From a bacterium (GTDB taxonomy: Bacteria; Cyanobacteriota; Vampirovibrionia; Gastranaerophilales; Gastranaerophilaceae): a DNA stretch of 64,000 nucleotides. Within the stretch, counting starts at the first letter, position 1; each line of letters starts with the position of its first letter. The stretch is from the NCBI GenBank assembly GCA_017542305.1, contig JAFXXK010000007.1, forward strand, positions 49,058 through 113,057, written 5' to 3'. Below the pieces are notes generated by a model, which saw only the letters and a program-made list of their open reading frames with translations, did no database searches and was not told where the DNA came from. The position numbers and the translations under genes were made by a program. This document shows positions 51,383 through 60,895 of this stretch, piece by piece.

Positions 51383-52891
51383 TTATGCCATTTTATTAAG
51401 CTCTTGAATTATCTTATTAAAGGCATTGTATCTGTCTTTGTAAGCCCCGTCACCTGCAAGAATCTGTAAATAACCGCTTACTTTATCGAAAGCTCCTTTT
51501 GATTTGGCATATTCTTCTATTGCCTTTGATATCTGCTGTGTCATAAGTTTTTTGGAATCAGAGTCTGTTTTAAATTCTGCATATATTGTTTCTAATAAAC
51601 AAGAATCACCTGTTGAATCTTTATATACATCATCCCATCTGTTTAGGACTGCTCTGACATTTGTCTTATTTATCTTTTTAACAGCATTTTTTATTGCTTT
51701 TTCGTTATCGGTATCACCTGACCAAGGCCAGCTCCAATCAACACCGTCGGATGCATTTAATATTGCTCCGCATATACTGTCTGCCTTAGCGATTAAATTA
51801 CTTGTATTTGTTTTAATTTGAGTAAATAAAGTGTTTAATTCGTCATATATTTTCTTTATTTCGTCTTTTGTCTTGTTAGCTGTAACCGCATCCTGCAGTT
51901 CCTGCATTTTTTCCGAAAGTTTTACTCTGTCAGCTCTGTCTGTGTATTTTTGGTTATCTTTATTATATTTTCTTATAGTTCTTATTAATTCCGATGACTT
52001 ATTAATTAAATTTCTGAGTTCCTGCATATTACGCTCGGCTTTTGCAAGTCCTATCCTGCTTGCTACATCAACCATTAATGCCGCAAGTTCATTGTAAATT
52101 CTTTTTATTTCATCTATCGGTTTATTTTCTTCTATGGCTTTTTCAAGTTCCTGTTTCTTTTCCTGAAGTTTTTGTTTATCTTCTGCCGAAATATCAGGGT
52201 CAGCTATCATTTCTTCAAGATCTTTTTTCAGCTCTGTTTCATATTTTTGTTTAATTTGTTCAACTGTTTCTGAGCTTTCGACCCCGTCTGTCGGAGTTGT
52301 TGTAGTTGTTTGAGTTGTGTCTGTGGTTTGAGTTGTATCAGTTGTTTGTGTTGTATTGGTTGTATCTGTAGTCTGAGTCGTATCTGAAGACGAAGTAGTT
52401 GATGATGTGGAAGAAGTTGCCGCTGTTGTAGCAGTTCTTGAAGCTATTGTCTGACTTAATTCTGCTTCCGCATCTCTTAAATTATAATATTCTTTTTTGA
52501 AACAATTAACTTTGTTAGTTGCAGCGAAAACCATTGTATTTAAAGAGTTTCTGCCAAAATTTTGAACTTGTTGTAAAAGTGCTTCTGCCTGAGAATATAA
52601 TTGTCTGTATTTACTTTCTTCTTCAGGAGTTAATTTGTTATTACTTAATGCACTGCTTGTTTTTTGTACCAAATTATTTAAATTAACCAATAAACTTTCA
52701 TATGAAATTCTGAGGACATCTCTGTTACCGGCTGCAATACCCATCATGGTTGCCCAATCATATCCGAAGAAATTATTATTCATCATATAAGGACTTCTAC
52801 AGTAATTATATGGCGATGTCCAACTGCTGTATCCGCCAACATATGTTCTGTAGCCGTTACCCCATGGCATGTATCCTATATTGCCAACCAT
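51383..52891 (-). CDS. Large helical protein with Thr-rich linker, unknown function
   Basis: The 502-residue protein has a Gly/Tyr/Asn-rich N-terminus (GNIGYMPWGNGYRTYVGGYSS) and a helical segment, then a linker of repeated TTDTTQ units (about residues 160-200). Long helices with coiled-coil character and a C-terminal ~100-residue helical domain follow. There is no signal peptide. Such composition suits an extracellular or surface protein exported by a flagellar or other dedicated route. No family is recognised. It is divergent from the leaderless gene at 53057. Confidence 0.65.
   Translation of the reverse strand: MVGNIGYMPWGNGYRTYVGGYSSWTSPYNYCRSPYMMNNNFFGYDWATMMGIAAGNRDVLRISYESLLVNLNNLVQKTSSALSNNKLTPEEESKYRQLYSQAEALLQQVQNFGRNSLNTMVFAATNKVNCFKKEYYNLRDAEAELSQTIASRTATTAATSSTSSTTSSSDTTQTTDTTNTTQTTDTTQTTDTTQTTTTTPTDGVESSETVEQIKQKYETELKKDLEEMIADPDISAEDKQKLQEKKQELEKAIEENKPIDEIKRIYNELAALMVDVASRIGLAKAERNMQELRNLINKSSELIRTIRKYNKDNQKYTDRADRVKLSEKMQELQDAVTANKTKDEIKKIYDELNTLFTQIKTNTSNLIAKADSICGAILNASDGVDWSWPWSGDTDNEKAIKNAVKKINKTNVRAVLNRWDDVYKDSTGDSCLLETIYAEFKTDSDSKKLMTQQISKAIEEYAKSKGAFDKVSGYLQILAGDGAYKDRYNAFNKIIQELNKMA
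52294..52440 (-). repeat. Tandem repeat coding for the Thr-rich linker
   Basis: Near-repeats of about 15-18 bases encode variants of TTDTTQ within the gene at 51383-52891. The repeat number may vary between strains by slippage. Confidence 0.6.
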
Positions 52892-53021
52892 TTTTTTCTC
52901 CTTTTATTCCCCGGAAATCTTAATTTCCCCTTACATCTATATAAAGTTTTTTATAAAATTTTAATTGCTTGTACTTTTATTTTTGTTAAGAAATATTACA
53001 AAACAAAATCTGTTTACGTTT

Positions 53022-53050
53022 TTTACAAAATTTGAAATCTATGCTATAAT
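53022..53050 (+). promoter_or_regulatory. Promoter giving a leaderless mRNA
   Basis: TTTACA at 53022-53027 and TATAAT at 53045-53050 are 17 bases apart. The ATG at 53057 begins six bases after the -10 box, which places the expected transcription start on the start codon. Confidence 0.7.
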
Positions 53051-53056
53051 TGCAAC

Positions 53057-54958
53057 ATGGATTTTAAAGAGATTAATGAAAAAGAGAGAGCATATTATAA
53101 ACAGGATTTTAACTGTATCAGCACTCTTATCAGACGTATGCGTAATGCGCTTATACACAATGTAACGGTTAAAACCGCACGACTTGATTTTAACGGGAAA
53201 TGGGATTTTAATCCGAAAATTTCTTTTGCTTATGTAACGTTGTTTCAGGCAGGTTTAAAACCGTTAAGATTTGGCAGCAGACGAAGCACTATTGAAGAAA
53301 CATTAAACAGGTGTCTTTCAAAAATTCGTGAAAATAAACGTTTTTCTGAATTTGATATTTCAGATCCGGAAAAATGCAGAATTTTACTTGAATTTGTTTA
53401 CGACAGGCAGCTTATTGACGTCAAAAAAATCCATGAATCCGGTAATTTTGACGAATACAGATTTGAAATCGGTATAAACGGTATTGAAATAAAAAATATA
53501 TTCACCAATGAATTATCTTTTTATATGCCGACAGATGCTATTATTAACAGTCATTTATCTCTTTCACAGGTATTATTAAAAGCAATAAAAGGAACTTCTC
53601 TTAGAAATCAGACTGACGATAAAAAAGAATTATTTAAATTATTTGCACAATCTGAAGATTATGAAGTACATCTTATAAAAACAAGAGCATTTATTTCATA
53701 CAGAGATGAAGCTATTCCGATATATAGAGGAAATCCTTTGTATGGTGAATTTAGCTTTGATACTTTGTTAATGCAGTTTATCAAAACTTCGGACTGGCTG
53801 GTTGATAATATGTACGATGACGGCAGATTTTTGTATTATTACGATTGTGCCGAAGATAATTTTAAAGACCACGAACATCCTAACCGTAAACCTAATGACT
53901 TGTATTACAACGATTTACGTCATTGCGGTGGTGCTATATCTCTTTTGAAAGCTTATTTGCAGACAAAAAATGAAAAATATTTGAATGCTGCTAAAAAAGC
54001 TATCGGCTTTACAATATCGATTAGTATTGAACACGAATATAATGGCGAAAAAGCGTATTGTCCTTTTTATAACCGAAAAGTAAAACTCGGTGGAGTTGGT
54101 TTAGGACTGATTATGTTGATGCAATATCGTATTATTTCCGGTGATACAACTTATGATGAATATATCAAAGGCTATGTAAGACATATTTTAAGCAGAATGT
54201 GTCCGAGCGGAGAACTCATGGGATATTATATTCATCCGCAATACCATAACGGAGAACCGTTGGTAAATATGACCGACCAAGAAAGAATGGAAACTTTCTC
54301 TTTCTATTATCCCGGTGAAGCGTTATTGGGTTTGGCTTTATTTATGAAGCATTTTGATGACGATAAAAAATTGGTTAAAGAAGTTAGAAAAAAAGCAGAA
54401 ATTGCACTTGACTGGATTGTTAACGAACGACCAAAAACTTATTCTCATCTGTTTACCGATTTGCCGTCAGATGCATGGTTGATGCAGGCTATTGACGAAT
54501 TTGAAGAAGATGAACATTTTAGAAAACCTGAATATACTAACTTTGTATATGGTGATGCACAAAAAATGATGGACAGAATGTATCTCAAAGATGATAACCC
54601 TTATTTGGATTATGAGGGCGGGTACTATTACAATTACGGAGATCACTATTATCCTGACGGAGCTCGTTCTGAGGGTTTGGTTTCCGCATATTATCTTGCA
54701 AAACGTTTGGGAGATGATGATTTTGCTCAAAAAGTTTTTGAAGCATGTAAAAAAGCTGCATTAAGTCAATTCTATTTATTTAATTCTGCCGTATATACGT
54801 TCTCTCATAAAAATCCGGCACGTTCCGAAAACGGTATAAGATTTAAGAATACAAGACAATGGGTAAGAGTTGATTCTGTTCAGCACGTTGCTTGTTTCTT
54901 TATAAGATTATACTGGGCAGAATATGCACCCTGGAAGGCTTATTATGATACAAAATGA
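53057..54958 (+). CDS. Two-domain protein with C-terminal six-hairpin glycosidase-like region
   Basis: The first ~210 residues (FAYVTLFQAGLKPLRFGSRR, LNRCLSKIRENKRF) form an N-terminal alpha/beta domain that I do not recognise. From about residue 240 the sequence has the helical pattern of (alpha/alpha) toroid enzymes: DTLLMQFIKTSDWLVDNM, GRFLYYYDCAEDNF, GAISLLKAYLQTKNEKYLNAAKKA and YYPGEALLGLALFM, as in sugar epimerases and six-hairpin glycosidases. There is no signal peptide. No upstream ribosome site is visible. The thioesterase gene overlaps its end. Confidence 0.65.
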   Translation: MDFKEINEKERAYYKQDFNCISTLIRRMRNALIHNVTVKTARLDFNGKWDFNPKISFAYVTLFQAGLKPLRFGSRRSTIEETLNRCLSKIRENKRFSEFDISDPEKCRILLEFVYDRQLIDVKKIHESGNFDEYRFEIGINGIEIKNIFTNELSFYMPTDAIINSHLSLSQVLLKAIKGTSLRNQTDDKKELFKLFAQSEDYEVHLIKTRAFISYRDEAIPIYRGNPLYGEFSFDTLLMQFIKTSDWLVDNMYDDGRFLYYYDCAEDNFKDHEHPNRKPNDLYYNDLRHCGGAISLLKAYLQTKNEKYLNAAKKAIGFTISISIEHEYNGEKAYCPFYNRKVKLGGVGLGLIMLMQYRIISGDTTYDEYIKGYVRHILSRMCPSGELMGYYIHPQYHNGEPLVNMTDQERMETFSFYYPGEALLGLALFMKHFDDDKKLVKEVRKKAEIALDWIVNERPKTYSHLFTDLPSDAWLMQAIDEFEEDEHFRKPEYTNFVYGDAQKMMDRMYLKDDNPYLDYEGGYYYNYGDHYYPDGARSEGLVSAYYLAKRLGDDDFAQKVFEACKKAALSQFYLFNSAVYTFSHKNPARSENGIRFKNTRQWVRVDSVQHVACFFIRLYWAEYAPWKAYYDTK

Positions 54959-55685
54959 TTTTAAACAGGACTATGTTATCAGATACTCCGAAATTGATTT
55001 TGATAAAAGTTTAAAACTTTTTTCCCTGTTAAATTTTCTGCAAGATACAGCAAGTGATAATGCCGAAAAATTGGGCTTCGGTTATTCGTATATTACCCCT
55101 AAAAATCTTATGTGGGTACTTTTAAAATACAGAATAGAATTCAGCGAATATCCTGTTGATATTAAAAATCTAATTATTAATACAGAACCAAGAGGATATA
55201 ACAGATTATTTGCATATCGTGATTTTGAAATCTCCGTTGACAATAAACTTATTGGCAGAGCTTTTACCATGTGGTCTTTGGTTGATTTTACAAATATGAC
55301 TATTGCTAATGTGGAAAAAGCACTTAACGGTAATCCTTATATGAAAAAATTTGAGGCAAAGGAAGATGATTTGTCTTTTGAAAAAATTCCTCAAATAGAA
55401 CGGGTTGATTTTGAAAAAGAATTTGAAGTCAGATATAACGATATTGATGTAAACCGCCATGCAAATAACGGAAACTACATTGTATGGGCTTTTGAACCGT
55501 TAAGTTTTGAATTTAAAACTTCACACAAACCTAAAACTATTGATATGTTCTTCAAAAAAGAAGCTAAATTCGGAGAAAAGCTAATTTCAAAAGTTCAGCT
55601 TACAGATGAAAAAACAACCGTTCATGTAATACAGCATGCAGAAACAGGGGAAGATTTATGTTTACTCCAATGCAAATGGAGTTAA
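54945..55685 (+). CDS. Acyl-ACP thioesterase (FatA-like)
   Basis: The enzyme hydrolyses acyl-ACP to release fatty acids. It has two hotdog halves: YVIRYSEIDFDKSLKLFSLLNFLQD and MWVLLKYRIEF with TEPRGYNRLFAYRDFEI in the first, and FEVRYNDIDVNRHANNGNYIVWAFE in the second, where DxNxHxNN carries catalytic residues of this family. The ATG at 54945 has TGGAAGG six bases upstream; the upstream ATG at 54924 does not. It overlaps the end of the preceding gene by 14 bases. Confidence 0.88.
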   Translation: MIQNDFKQDYVIRYSEIDFDKSLKLFSLLNFLQDTASDNAEKLGFGYSYITPKNLMWVLLKYRIEFSEYPVDIKNLIINTEPRGYNRLFAYRDFEISVDNKLIGRAFTMWSLVDFTNMTIANVEKALNGNPYMKKFEAKEDDLSFEKIPQIERVDFEKEFEVRYNDIDVNRHANNGNYIVWAFEPLSFEFKTSHKPKTIDMFFKKEAKFGEKLISKVQLTDEKTTVHVIQHAETGEDLCLLQCKWS

Positions 55686-55692
55686 TTTTATA

Positions 55693-56244
55693 ATGCTGAA
55701 GCGGTATGAAAAATTTTTAAAAGATTTGGACAAACGTTTAAACAGTTATTATGAGCTGCATAAGGGGTATTTATATTGCAAAAAAGGCTGTACCGAATGC
55801 TGCGAAATTGGAGAATATCCGTTTTCAAGACTTGAAGCCGAATATATTATGAGCGGATTTATCAAACTTAATCCGGAAAAACAAGTAATAATAAAAGAAA
55901 ATATCAAAAATCTTCTTGAACAGAAAAAGAATAATACTGACAGCCGTTTTACATATCGCTGTCCGTTTTTAATTGATAAAGAATGTTCATTATATAAATA
56001 TAGGGGACTCGTTTGCAGAACATTTGGTTTAGCCTATGTTTCCAACGGCAAAGTAGTTTTGCCTGAATGTGTAAATTCAGGTTTAAATTATTCCTCAATA
56101 TATTCAAATTTTTCCGGTGAAATCCTTTTGGATAATCCTGTTATGGAAGATTTGCATATTGATAAACTTTTAAAAAATAAATTTGCAGAAAATTTAGAAC
56201 TTGAATGCGGAGAAATCCGACCGCTTATTGAATGGTTTAGTTAA
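55693..56244 (+). CDS. YkgJ-family cysteine cluster protein
   Basis: The 183-residue protein has the CxxGCxxCC-type cluster (YCKKGCTECC, residues about 31-40) and later YRCPFLIDKECSLYKYRGLVCRTFG, the pattern of the YkgJ/UPF0153 zinc- or iron-chelating domain. Its biochemical role is not established. The ATG at 55693 has GGAG about 11 bases upstream, overlapping the thioesterase stop. It is the third gene of the unit starting at 53057 and is convergent with the nucleoside phosphorylase gene. Confidence 0.8.
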   Translation: MLKRYEKFLKDLDKRLNSYYELHKGYLYCKKGCTECCEIGEYPFSRLEAEYIMSGFIKLNPEKQVIIKENIKNLLEQKKNNTDSRFTYRCPFLIDKECSLYKYRGLVCRTFGLAYVSNGKVVLPECVNSGLNYSSIYSNFSGEILLDNPVMEDLHIDKLLKNKFAENLELECGEIRPLIEWFS

Positions 56245-56247
56245 AAT

Positions 56248-57048
56248 TTATAAGGATTGAATAATTGCAACTACAAGTTTTTTAAATTTTTCTTTGGCAT
56301 TATTCGTTGCTGTTATAACTTCTTCATGAGAAAGAGCTGTACCGTCTGTTTTACTTGCTGCGTTAGAAATACAGCTTATACCAAGAACTCTTAACCCGCA
56401 ATAATTTGCGACAATTGCCTCCGGAACTGTTGACATACCGACCGCATCTGCTCCTAATATTCTTGCCATATTAATTTCGGCGGGAGTTTCATAAGAAGGT
56501 CCTGAATTTGCAAAATATACGCCCTCTTTTACTTTTATACCTGTATCTGCAGCACATTTTTTTGCAAGTTCTCTCAAATCTTTTTTGTATATGGTTGTCA
56601 TATCGGGAAATCTTTCGCCTAAGGTTTCATCATTTTTGCCAACCAGAGGATTTGCACCCATAAAATTAATATGGTCTTTTATAAGCATTAAATCACCGGC
56701 ATCAAAACTTTCATTAACACCGCCCGCAGCATTTGTCAGAATTAAATTTTTTACGCCTAATTTTTTCATAACTTTTACGGGAAAAGTAATTTCCTGCATT
56801 GTATGACCTTCGTAAAAATGGTTTCTGCCCTGCATCATAACAACTTTTTTTCCTGCAATTTCCGCAAAAACCAGTCTGCCTTTATGACCTACGACCGTTG
56901 ATTTAATAAAGTTTGGAATATCATTATAAGAAATTGCAATATCACAATATTCATCTGCCAATTCACCTAAACCCGAACCTAAAATAATTCCGATTTCAGG
57001 TTTAAAATTACCGATTTTACTTTCTATATATTTAATAGTATTTTCCAT
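56248..57048 (-). CDS. punA: Purine nucleoside phosphorylase
   Basis: The enzyme cleaves purine nucleosides with phosphate to base and ribose 1-phosphate in purine salvage. The trimeric PNP signatures are GIILGSGLGELAD for phosphate binding, GRNHFYEGHTMQEITFPV, LTNAAGGVNESFDAGDLMLIKDHINFMGANPL, SGPSYETPAEI and GMSTVPEAIVA followed by SCISNAA with the base-binding Asn. The length of 266 residues is typical. It precedes no other gene on its strand within 3 bases of the convergent YkgJ gene. Confidence 0.96.
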   Translation of the reverse strand: MENTIKYIESKIGNFKPEIGIILGSGLGELADEYCDIAISYNDIPNFIKSTVVGHKGRLVFAEIAGKKVVMMQGRNHFYEGHTMQEITFPVKVMKKLGVKNLILTNAAGGVNESFDAGDLMLIKDHINFMGANPLVGKNDETLGERFPDMTTIYKKDLRELAKKCAADTGIKVKEGVYFANSGPSYETPAEINMARILGADAVGMSTVPEAIVANYCGLRVLGISCISNAASKTDGTALSHEEVITATNNAKEKFKKLVVAIIQSL

Positions 57049-57078
57049 ATAACCCTCAATTATAAATGCTTAGGACAC

Positions 57079-57106
57079 AAAAAGACACAAGCGTAAACTT
57101 GTGCCT
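57079..57106 (-). terminator. Terminator between rpoZ-like and nucleoside phosphorylase genes
   Basis: CACAAG at 57086-57091 and CTTGTG at 57098-57103, extended by flanking pairs, form a stem followed by TCTTTTT on the minus strand. Confidence 0.8.
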
Positions 57107-57119
57107 TTAAAAAATTTTA

Positions 57120-57359
57120 TTAACCTACCAATCTGTTATCGTCAGCTTCGGAAGCTTTAACCATAATAGCATGTTCAACAGGATTTTCTCTTGTATAACC
57201 TGTTTCAAAATTTTCTTCAAAAACAAAATCATCATGAGATTTTTTTGCCTGAGTTTCATCAACTAATTTTTTTGCTAACTCTGCTATTTCATATACTAAT
57301 TGGTATCTGTTTTCGGTATTTTCGTTCAATTCCCATGCTACTTTTATAATCTGATCCAT
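57120..57359 (-). CDS. rpoZ: Probable RNA polymerase omega subunit
   Basis: The 79-residue protein begins MDQIIKVAWELNENTENRYQLVYEIAELAKKLVDE. The NRYxLVxExAxxAK pattern is that of omega, and the C-terminal ENPVEHAIMVKASE resembles the KPVxxAIxE region. Omega helps assemble beta' into polymerase. The ATG at 57359 has GAGG six bases upstream; an in-frame GTG at 57371 overlaps that site. The size agrees with cyanobacterial omega. Short length limits certainty. Confidence 0.65.
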   Translation of the reverse strand: MDQIIKVAWELNENTENRYQLVYEIAELAKKLVDETQAKKSHDDFVFEENFETGYTRENPVEHAIMVKASEADDNRLVG

Positions 57360-57503
57360 TGTAAACCTCACATTTCTATTTATTGAATAAATCTATAATA
57401 TAATATAAATATTTTTTTCGCAAGTAGGATTAAAAAATAAAAGGAAATTTCCTATACATCAACTAAATGATGATTTTTCGGATATTAACATTATAATACT
57501 GGT

Positions 57504-58148
57504 ATGAGGAAGTTTTTTGTACTTATTTTAATATTGAGTTTAACTCAAACCGGCAGTTATGCTGCATTTTTTAAAAAAGATGACAGTAAGAATGTTGATA
57601 CTTCAAAAGGATATGTCGGTAAACTTCCCGACTTGACAACCGAACATGAACCCAGCGATTATAATGTTGCCCCGCCTATTTTTGACAGTACAAAAGATTT
57701 TCATTCCGAGAATGCAATAAAACCCATACCGAGAGATGATCCGGCTTTTGTTAATATTATTCTTAAAAAAGATAAAACTTCCCAATTTGTTAACGATATA
57801 CAGGAATTTATCGATATGCTTGAGCAGATTTATGATTCTATTGAAGATAATGATGATGTTCAGCATTTTAATGCTAAGGTTTATTTTTTTAACGCAAGCG
57901 CTGATTATTTCAAAGAAAAATATGAAAATAAGCCCGAAAGCGGCTATATATCTTATAAACAGATTTTGCATGTCAGTGATGAAGCAAAAGAGGTATCTGT
58001 CCTGCGTTCGGAAGCTGAAAAGTATAAAAGATACCTTGCATATACCGATACAGGCTCTCAATACAGCAAAAATAACATAGATTTGCAGCTTTTTAACCTT
58101 AAGTTATCTTTAGAAAAAACCATTAATATTTTGAAAAATACAAGATAA
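57504..58148 (+). CDS. Secreted protein of unknown function
   Basis: The signal peptide (MRKFFVLILILSLTQTGSYA) resembles those of the genes at 32762 and 50255 (LFQTAGTYTA, FIQTGVIA). The mature part is charged and helical in its second half (FVNDIQEFIDMLEQIYDSIEDND) with no recognised domain. TATAAT at 57492-57497 lies exactly six bases before the ATG and there is no ribosome site, so the mRNA should be leaderless. It stands before the recA region on the same strand. Confidence 0.7.
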   Translation: MRKFFVLILILSLTQTGSYAAFFKKDDSKNVDTSKGYVGKLPDLTTEHEPSDYNVAPPIFDSTKDFHSENAIKPIPRDDPAFVNIILKKDKTSQFVNDIQEFIDMLEQIYDSIEDNDDVQHFNAKVYFFNASADYFKEKYENKPESGYISYKQILHVSDEAKEVSVLRSEAEKYKRYLAYTDTGSQYSKNNIDLQLFNLKLSLEKTINILKNTR

Positions 58149-58251
58149 TAAAAAAAAATATTAAGTGATGTTACAAGATTTTTAATAAAAATTGTTTTTT
58201 TTTTATAAATAAAATACAATAGGGTTGGGAAAATTTGAGGGATTATTAAAG

Positions 58252-58764
58252 ATGACAAATCAGGCTACACAGGAGAGAACCTTATCTCCACAAGAGGTTA
58301 GAGCTATTTTAAATACGGATAATAAGGAAATTATTGAGCTTTGTAAACAAGCTTCTATTATGCCGAGAAAAAATAATAAAGGTATTACTTACTTTTCTTA
58401 TGAAGAAGTTAAAAATCTCAGACGTATTCAATCTATGAAAAAAGCTGCTGCAAATCATATTGATGCACCTGCTGTTCATTCTGCAACATCTGTTGCAACA
58501 ACAGGATTTCAGAATATTCTTTCTTCAATTAAGTCTATGGAAAATAATTTGAGCGATAAAATAGCAAAAGTTATTGACGAAAAATTGGAAGGTATGGATG
58601 AGGTTGTTGTTGAGCTTATCAGATGCAAAACAGATAATGAAACTCTCAGACAGAAAATTGTAGATTTGAATAAAGAAGTCTACCAATTAAAAAACAGATT
58701 AAATTGCTATAAACCTGTTGGCTTAGGTTTATATGTAAAAAAAGATCAGCACATTTGGGAATAA
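58252..58764 (+). CDS. MerR-like helix-turn-helix protein with coiled coil, upstream of recA
   Basis: The N-terminal ~55 residues (LSPQEVRAILNTDNKEIIELCKQASI, then YFSYEEVKNLRRI) follow the MerR-type winged-helix pattern of DNA-binding proteins. The second half is a coiled coil (LSDKIAKVIDEKLEGMDEVV; LRQKIVDLNKEVYQLKNRL) likely to form dimers. It has no visible ligand-binding cysteines. The ATG at 58252 has GAGGGA nine bases upstream. It ends 15 bases before recA with no terminator, so it is cotranscribed with recA and may regulate it or the DNA damage response. Confidence 0.6.
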   Translation: MTNQATQERTLSPQEVRAILNTDNKEIIELCKQASIMPRKNNKGITYFSYEEVKNLRRIQSMKKAAANHIDAPAVHSATSVATTGFQNILSSIKSMENNLSDKIAKVIDEKLEGMDEVVVELIRCKTDNETLRQKIVDLNKEVYQLKNRLNCYKPVGLGLYVKKDQHIWE

Positions 58765-58779
58765 GAGGTATAACGGTTA

Positions 58780-59805
58780 ATGGCGGTTAAAGATAAAGAA
58801 ACTTCCGAAACAAATGTTTCCGAAGAAAGAAGTAAGGCGTTAAAACTAGCTATTGAAAAAATAGAAAAAGATTTTGGAAAAGGTGCCATAATGAAACTGG
58901 GGGATAAGGCTACTGTTAATGTAGATGCTATTCCTACGGGTTCTTTGGCTCTTGATATTGCTCTTGGTATAGGCGGTGTTCCGAGAGGTCGTATTATAGA
59001 AATTTACGGACCTGAAAGCTCCGGTAAAACTACTCTTGCACAGCATATTGTTGCTGAATGTCAGAAAAGAGGCGGTATTGCCGCTTATGTTGATGCTGAA
59101 CATGCTCTTGATCCCGAATATGCGAGAAATTTGGGTGTAAAAGTAGATGATTTGCTAATTTCGCAGCCCGATACAGGTGAACAGGCTTTGGATATTACCG
59201 AAGAACTTGTTCGTTCCGGTGCGGTTGATGTTGTAGTTGTTGACTCTGTTGCAGCACTTGTTCCAAAAGCTGAAATAGAAGGTTCTATGGAAGACCAGCA
59301 AATGGGTTTACAAGCTCGTTTGATGAGTAAGGCTTTGAGAAAATTAACAGGTATTATCGGCAAAACCAGTACAACAGTTATTTTTATTAATCAGTTAAGA
59401 ATGAAAATTGGTGTTATGTACGGTAACCCTGAAACAACTACCGGTGGTAATGCCCTTAAATATTACGCAAGTGTCCGTTTGGAAATCAGACGTACGGAAG
59501 GTTTAAAGGGTGACGGTGAAGAAATAGGAAACCATGTAAGAGTAAGAGTTCTTAAAAATAAAGTTGCTCCACCGTTCAGAACAGCTGAATTTGATATTAT
59601 TTTCGGTAAAGGTATTTGTAAGATTGGTAATATTCTTGATGTTGCCGTAAATCTCAATATCGTAAATAAAGCTGGTTCATGGTTTAGCTTTAAAGACGAA
59701 AAACTTGGTCAAGGCAGAGATAAAGCTAAAGAATATTTAACCGAACATTCGGAAGTTTTGGAAGAAATTGAAACTCTTGTAAGACAAAAATTGGCTGAAG
59801 ATTAG
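58780..59805 (+). CDS. recA: Recombinase RecA
   Basis: RecA forms filaments on single-stranded DNA for homologous recombination and triggers the SOS response. Walker A is [11 protein letters not shown], Walker B is [17 protein letters not shown], loop L1 has [21 protein letters not shown], and loop L2 has [28 protein letters not shown] sequence. The length of 341 residues is normal, and no intein is present. AAGAGG lies about 12 bases upstream of the ATG. It follows a MerR-like gene within 15 bases and ends in a long-stem terminator. Confidence 0.98.
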   Translation: MAVKDKETSETNVSEERSKALKLAIEKIEKDFGKGAIMKLGDKATVNVDAIPTGSLALDIALGIGGVPRGRIIEIYGPESSGKTTLAQHIVAECQKRGGIAAYVDAEHALDPEYARNLGVKVDDLLISQPDTGEQALDITEELVRSGAVDVVVVDSVAALVPKAEIEGSMEDQQMGLQARLMSKALRKLTGIIGKTSTTVIFINQLRMKIGVMYGNPETTTGGNALKYYASVRLEIRRTEGLKGDGEEIGNHVRVRVLKNKVAPPFRTAEFDIIFGKGICKIGNILDVAVNLNIVNKAGSWFSFKDEKLGQGRDKAKEYLTEHSEVLEEIETLVRQKLAED

Positions 59806-59875
59806 GAATTATTAAGTTTTATAAAGTTTAAAAAATCTGTCTAAAACTCAATTATAATAAGATTTTTATAATATA

Positions 59876-59926
59876 AAGAACATGTTTTTTGTACTCTGCT
59901 AGCAATAAAAAACATGTTCTTTTTTA
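59876..59926 (+). terminator. Terminator of the recA unit
   Basis: AAGAACATGTTTTTT and its exact 15-base complement at 59907-59921 enclose a 16-base loop, and six T residues end the second arm. Confidence 0.85.
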
Positions 59927-59967
59927 TAATAAACATCAAAACAGAAATATAAATAGGAGGTAAATAC

Positions 59968-60864
59968 ATGACTTTGTCAGTAGGTGCAATTACAAACAGA
60001 TATAACTCAATGAATAATTTACAAGCTAAAAAAGCTGCTCATGCAACACCAAGTTTTGGTCAAAGAAGAGGTAACGGTTTAAGAAATGCGGCAATTGCAA
60101 CAATGATAGCAATTCCGACAACAGCATTGGTAACCAGCTGTGATGATGATTGGTTTAATCATAGTGAAGCATGGGCTGTTGCTATAAATAAAGACAGTTG
60201 CGGATGCTGTGGTAAAGGTAAACCGATACATACAAGAGATACTATATATCTTCCGGGTGATACGGTATATCAGATTGTAGATCATTACGATACTATTAAA
60301 ATAAAAGATGATTTTCATTCACCTGTAATAGATACTATCAATGCTATTTTAGATGATGTTGGTGTTGACAGAGGCGGTAAATATCTTCCTTTAAAAATAT
60401 CTTACATAGATGAAATGGATACCAAATATAAAAGATATTTAATGGATGAAGAATCTCAACCGGGCGGAACAGTTATATATAACGGTACAAAATCACCGTT
60501 TGATGATGATCAGGGTCAGTTTATTATCGGAACTCCTCTTGATGAACGTGAAAAAGTTTTAGCTTCATTAACAAGTGATGGTAAACTTTATCTTATGAAA
60601 ATGATTCCGAAAAACGGTGTATCAAATCCGAAAGGTTTGGAAGATTTTATGGTAGCACCACAATCAATTATTTTAGATAGACAATATGCTAAAAAATTAA
60701 TCAACAGATTAGGTGTATATTCAGATAAAGGCGGCAGAGAAAATCTTGGTACAATGGAACAGGGTGAAATACCGAAATCTGTTAAAATTACAAATCCTTA
60801 CGGAACAACTTGGAGATATACAAATCTTGATGTTCTATCAAAGGATCCTGAAGAATTGAAATAA
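59968..60864 (+). CDS. Probable lipoprotein of unknown function
   Basis: The 298-residue protein has a ~35-residue polar N-terminus (ATPSFGQRRGNG), a hydrophobic segment and a lipobox-like LVTSC (NAAIATMIAIPTTALVTSC), then an Asp-rich exported part with a CGCCGKGK cysteine knot. AGGAGG precedes the ATG. The pre-lipobox extension is unusually long for a lipoprotein, so a membrane anchor is the alternative. The body (KYLPLKISYIDEMD, LYLMKMIPKNGV) is not recognised. Confidence 0.6.
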   Translation: MTLSVGAITNRYNSMNNLQAKKAAHATPSFGQRRGNGLRNAAIATMIAIPTTALVTSCDDDWFNHSEAWAVAINKDSCGCCGKGKPIHTRDTIYLPGDTVYQIVDHYDTIKIKDDFHSPVIDTINAILDDVGVDRGGKYLPLKISYIDEMDTKYKRYLMDEESQPGGTVIYNGTKSPFDDDQGQFIIGTPLDEREKVLASLTSDGKLYLMKMIPKNGVSNPKGLEDFMVAPQSIILDRQYAKKLINRLGVYSDKGGRENLGTMEQGEIPKSVKITNPYGTTWRYTNLDVLSKDPEELK

Positions 60865-60895
60865 TATGATTTAAAACATTTAAGAGAAAAGAGAT

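Noticed and set aside
53057..53700. AMMECR1 assignment for the N-terminal domain
   Set aside because: Only a vague likeness (FAYVTLFQAG, RCLSKIREN) was seen, and the diagnostic LRGCIG-type motif of that family is missing.
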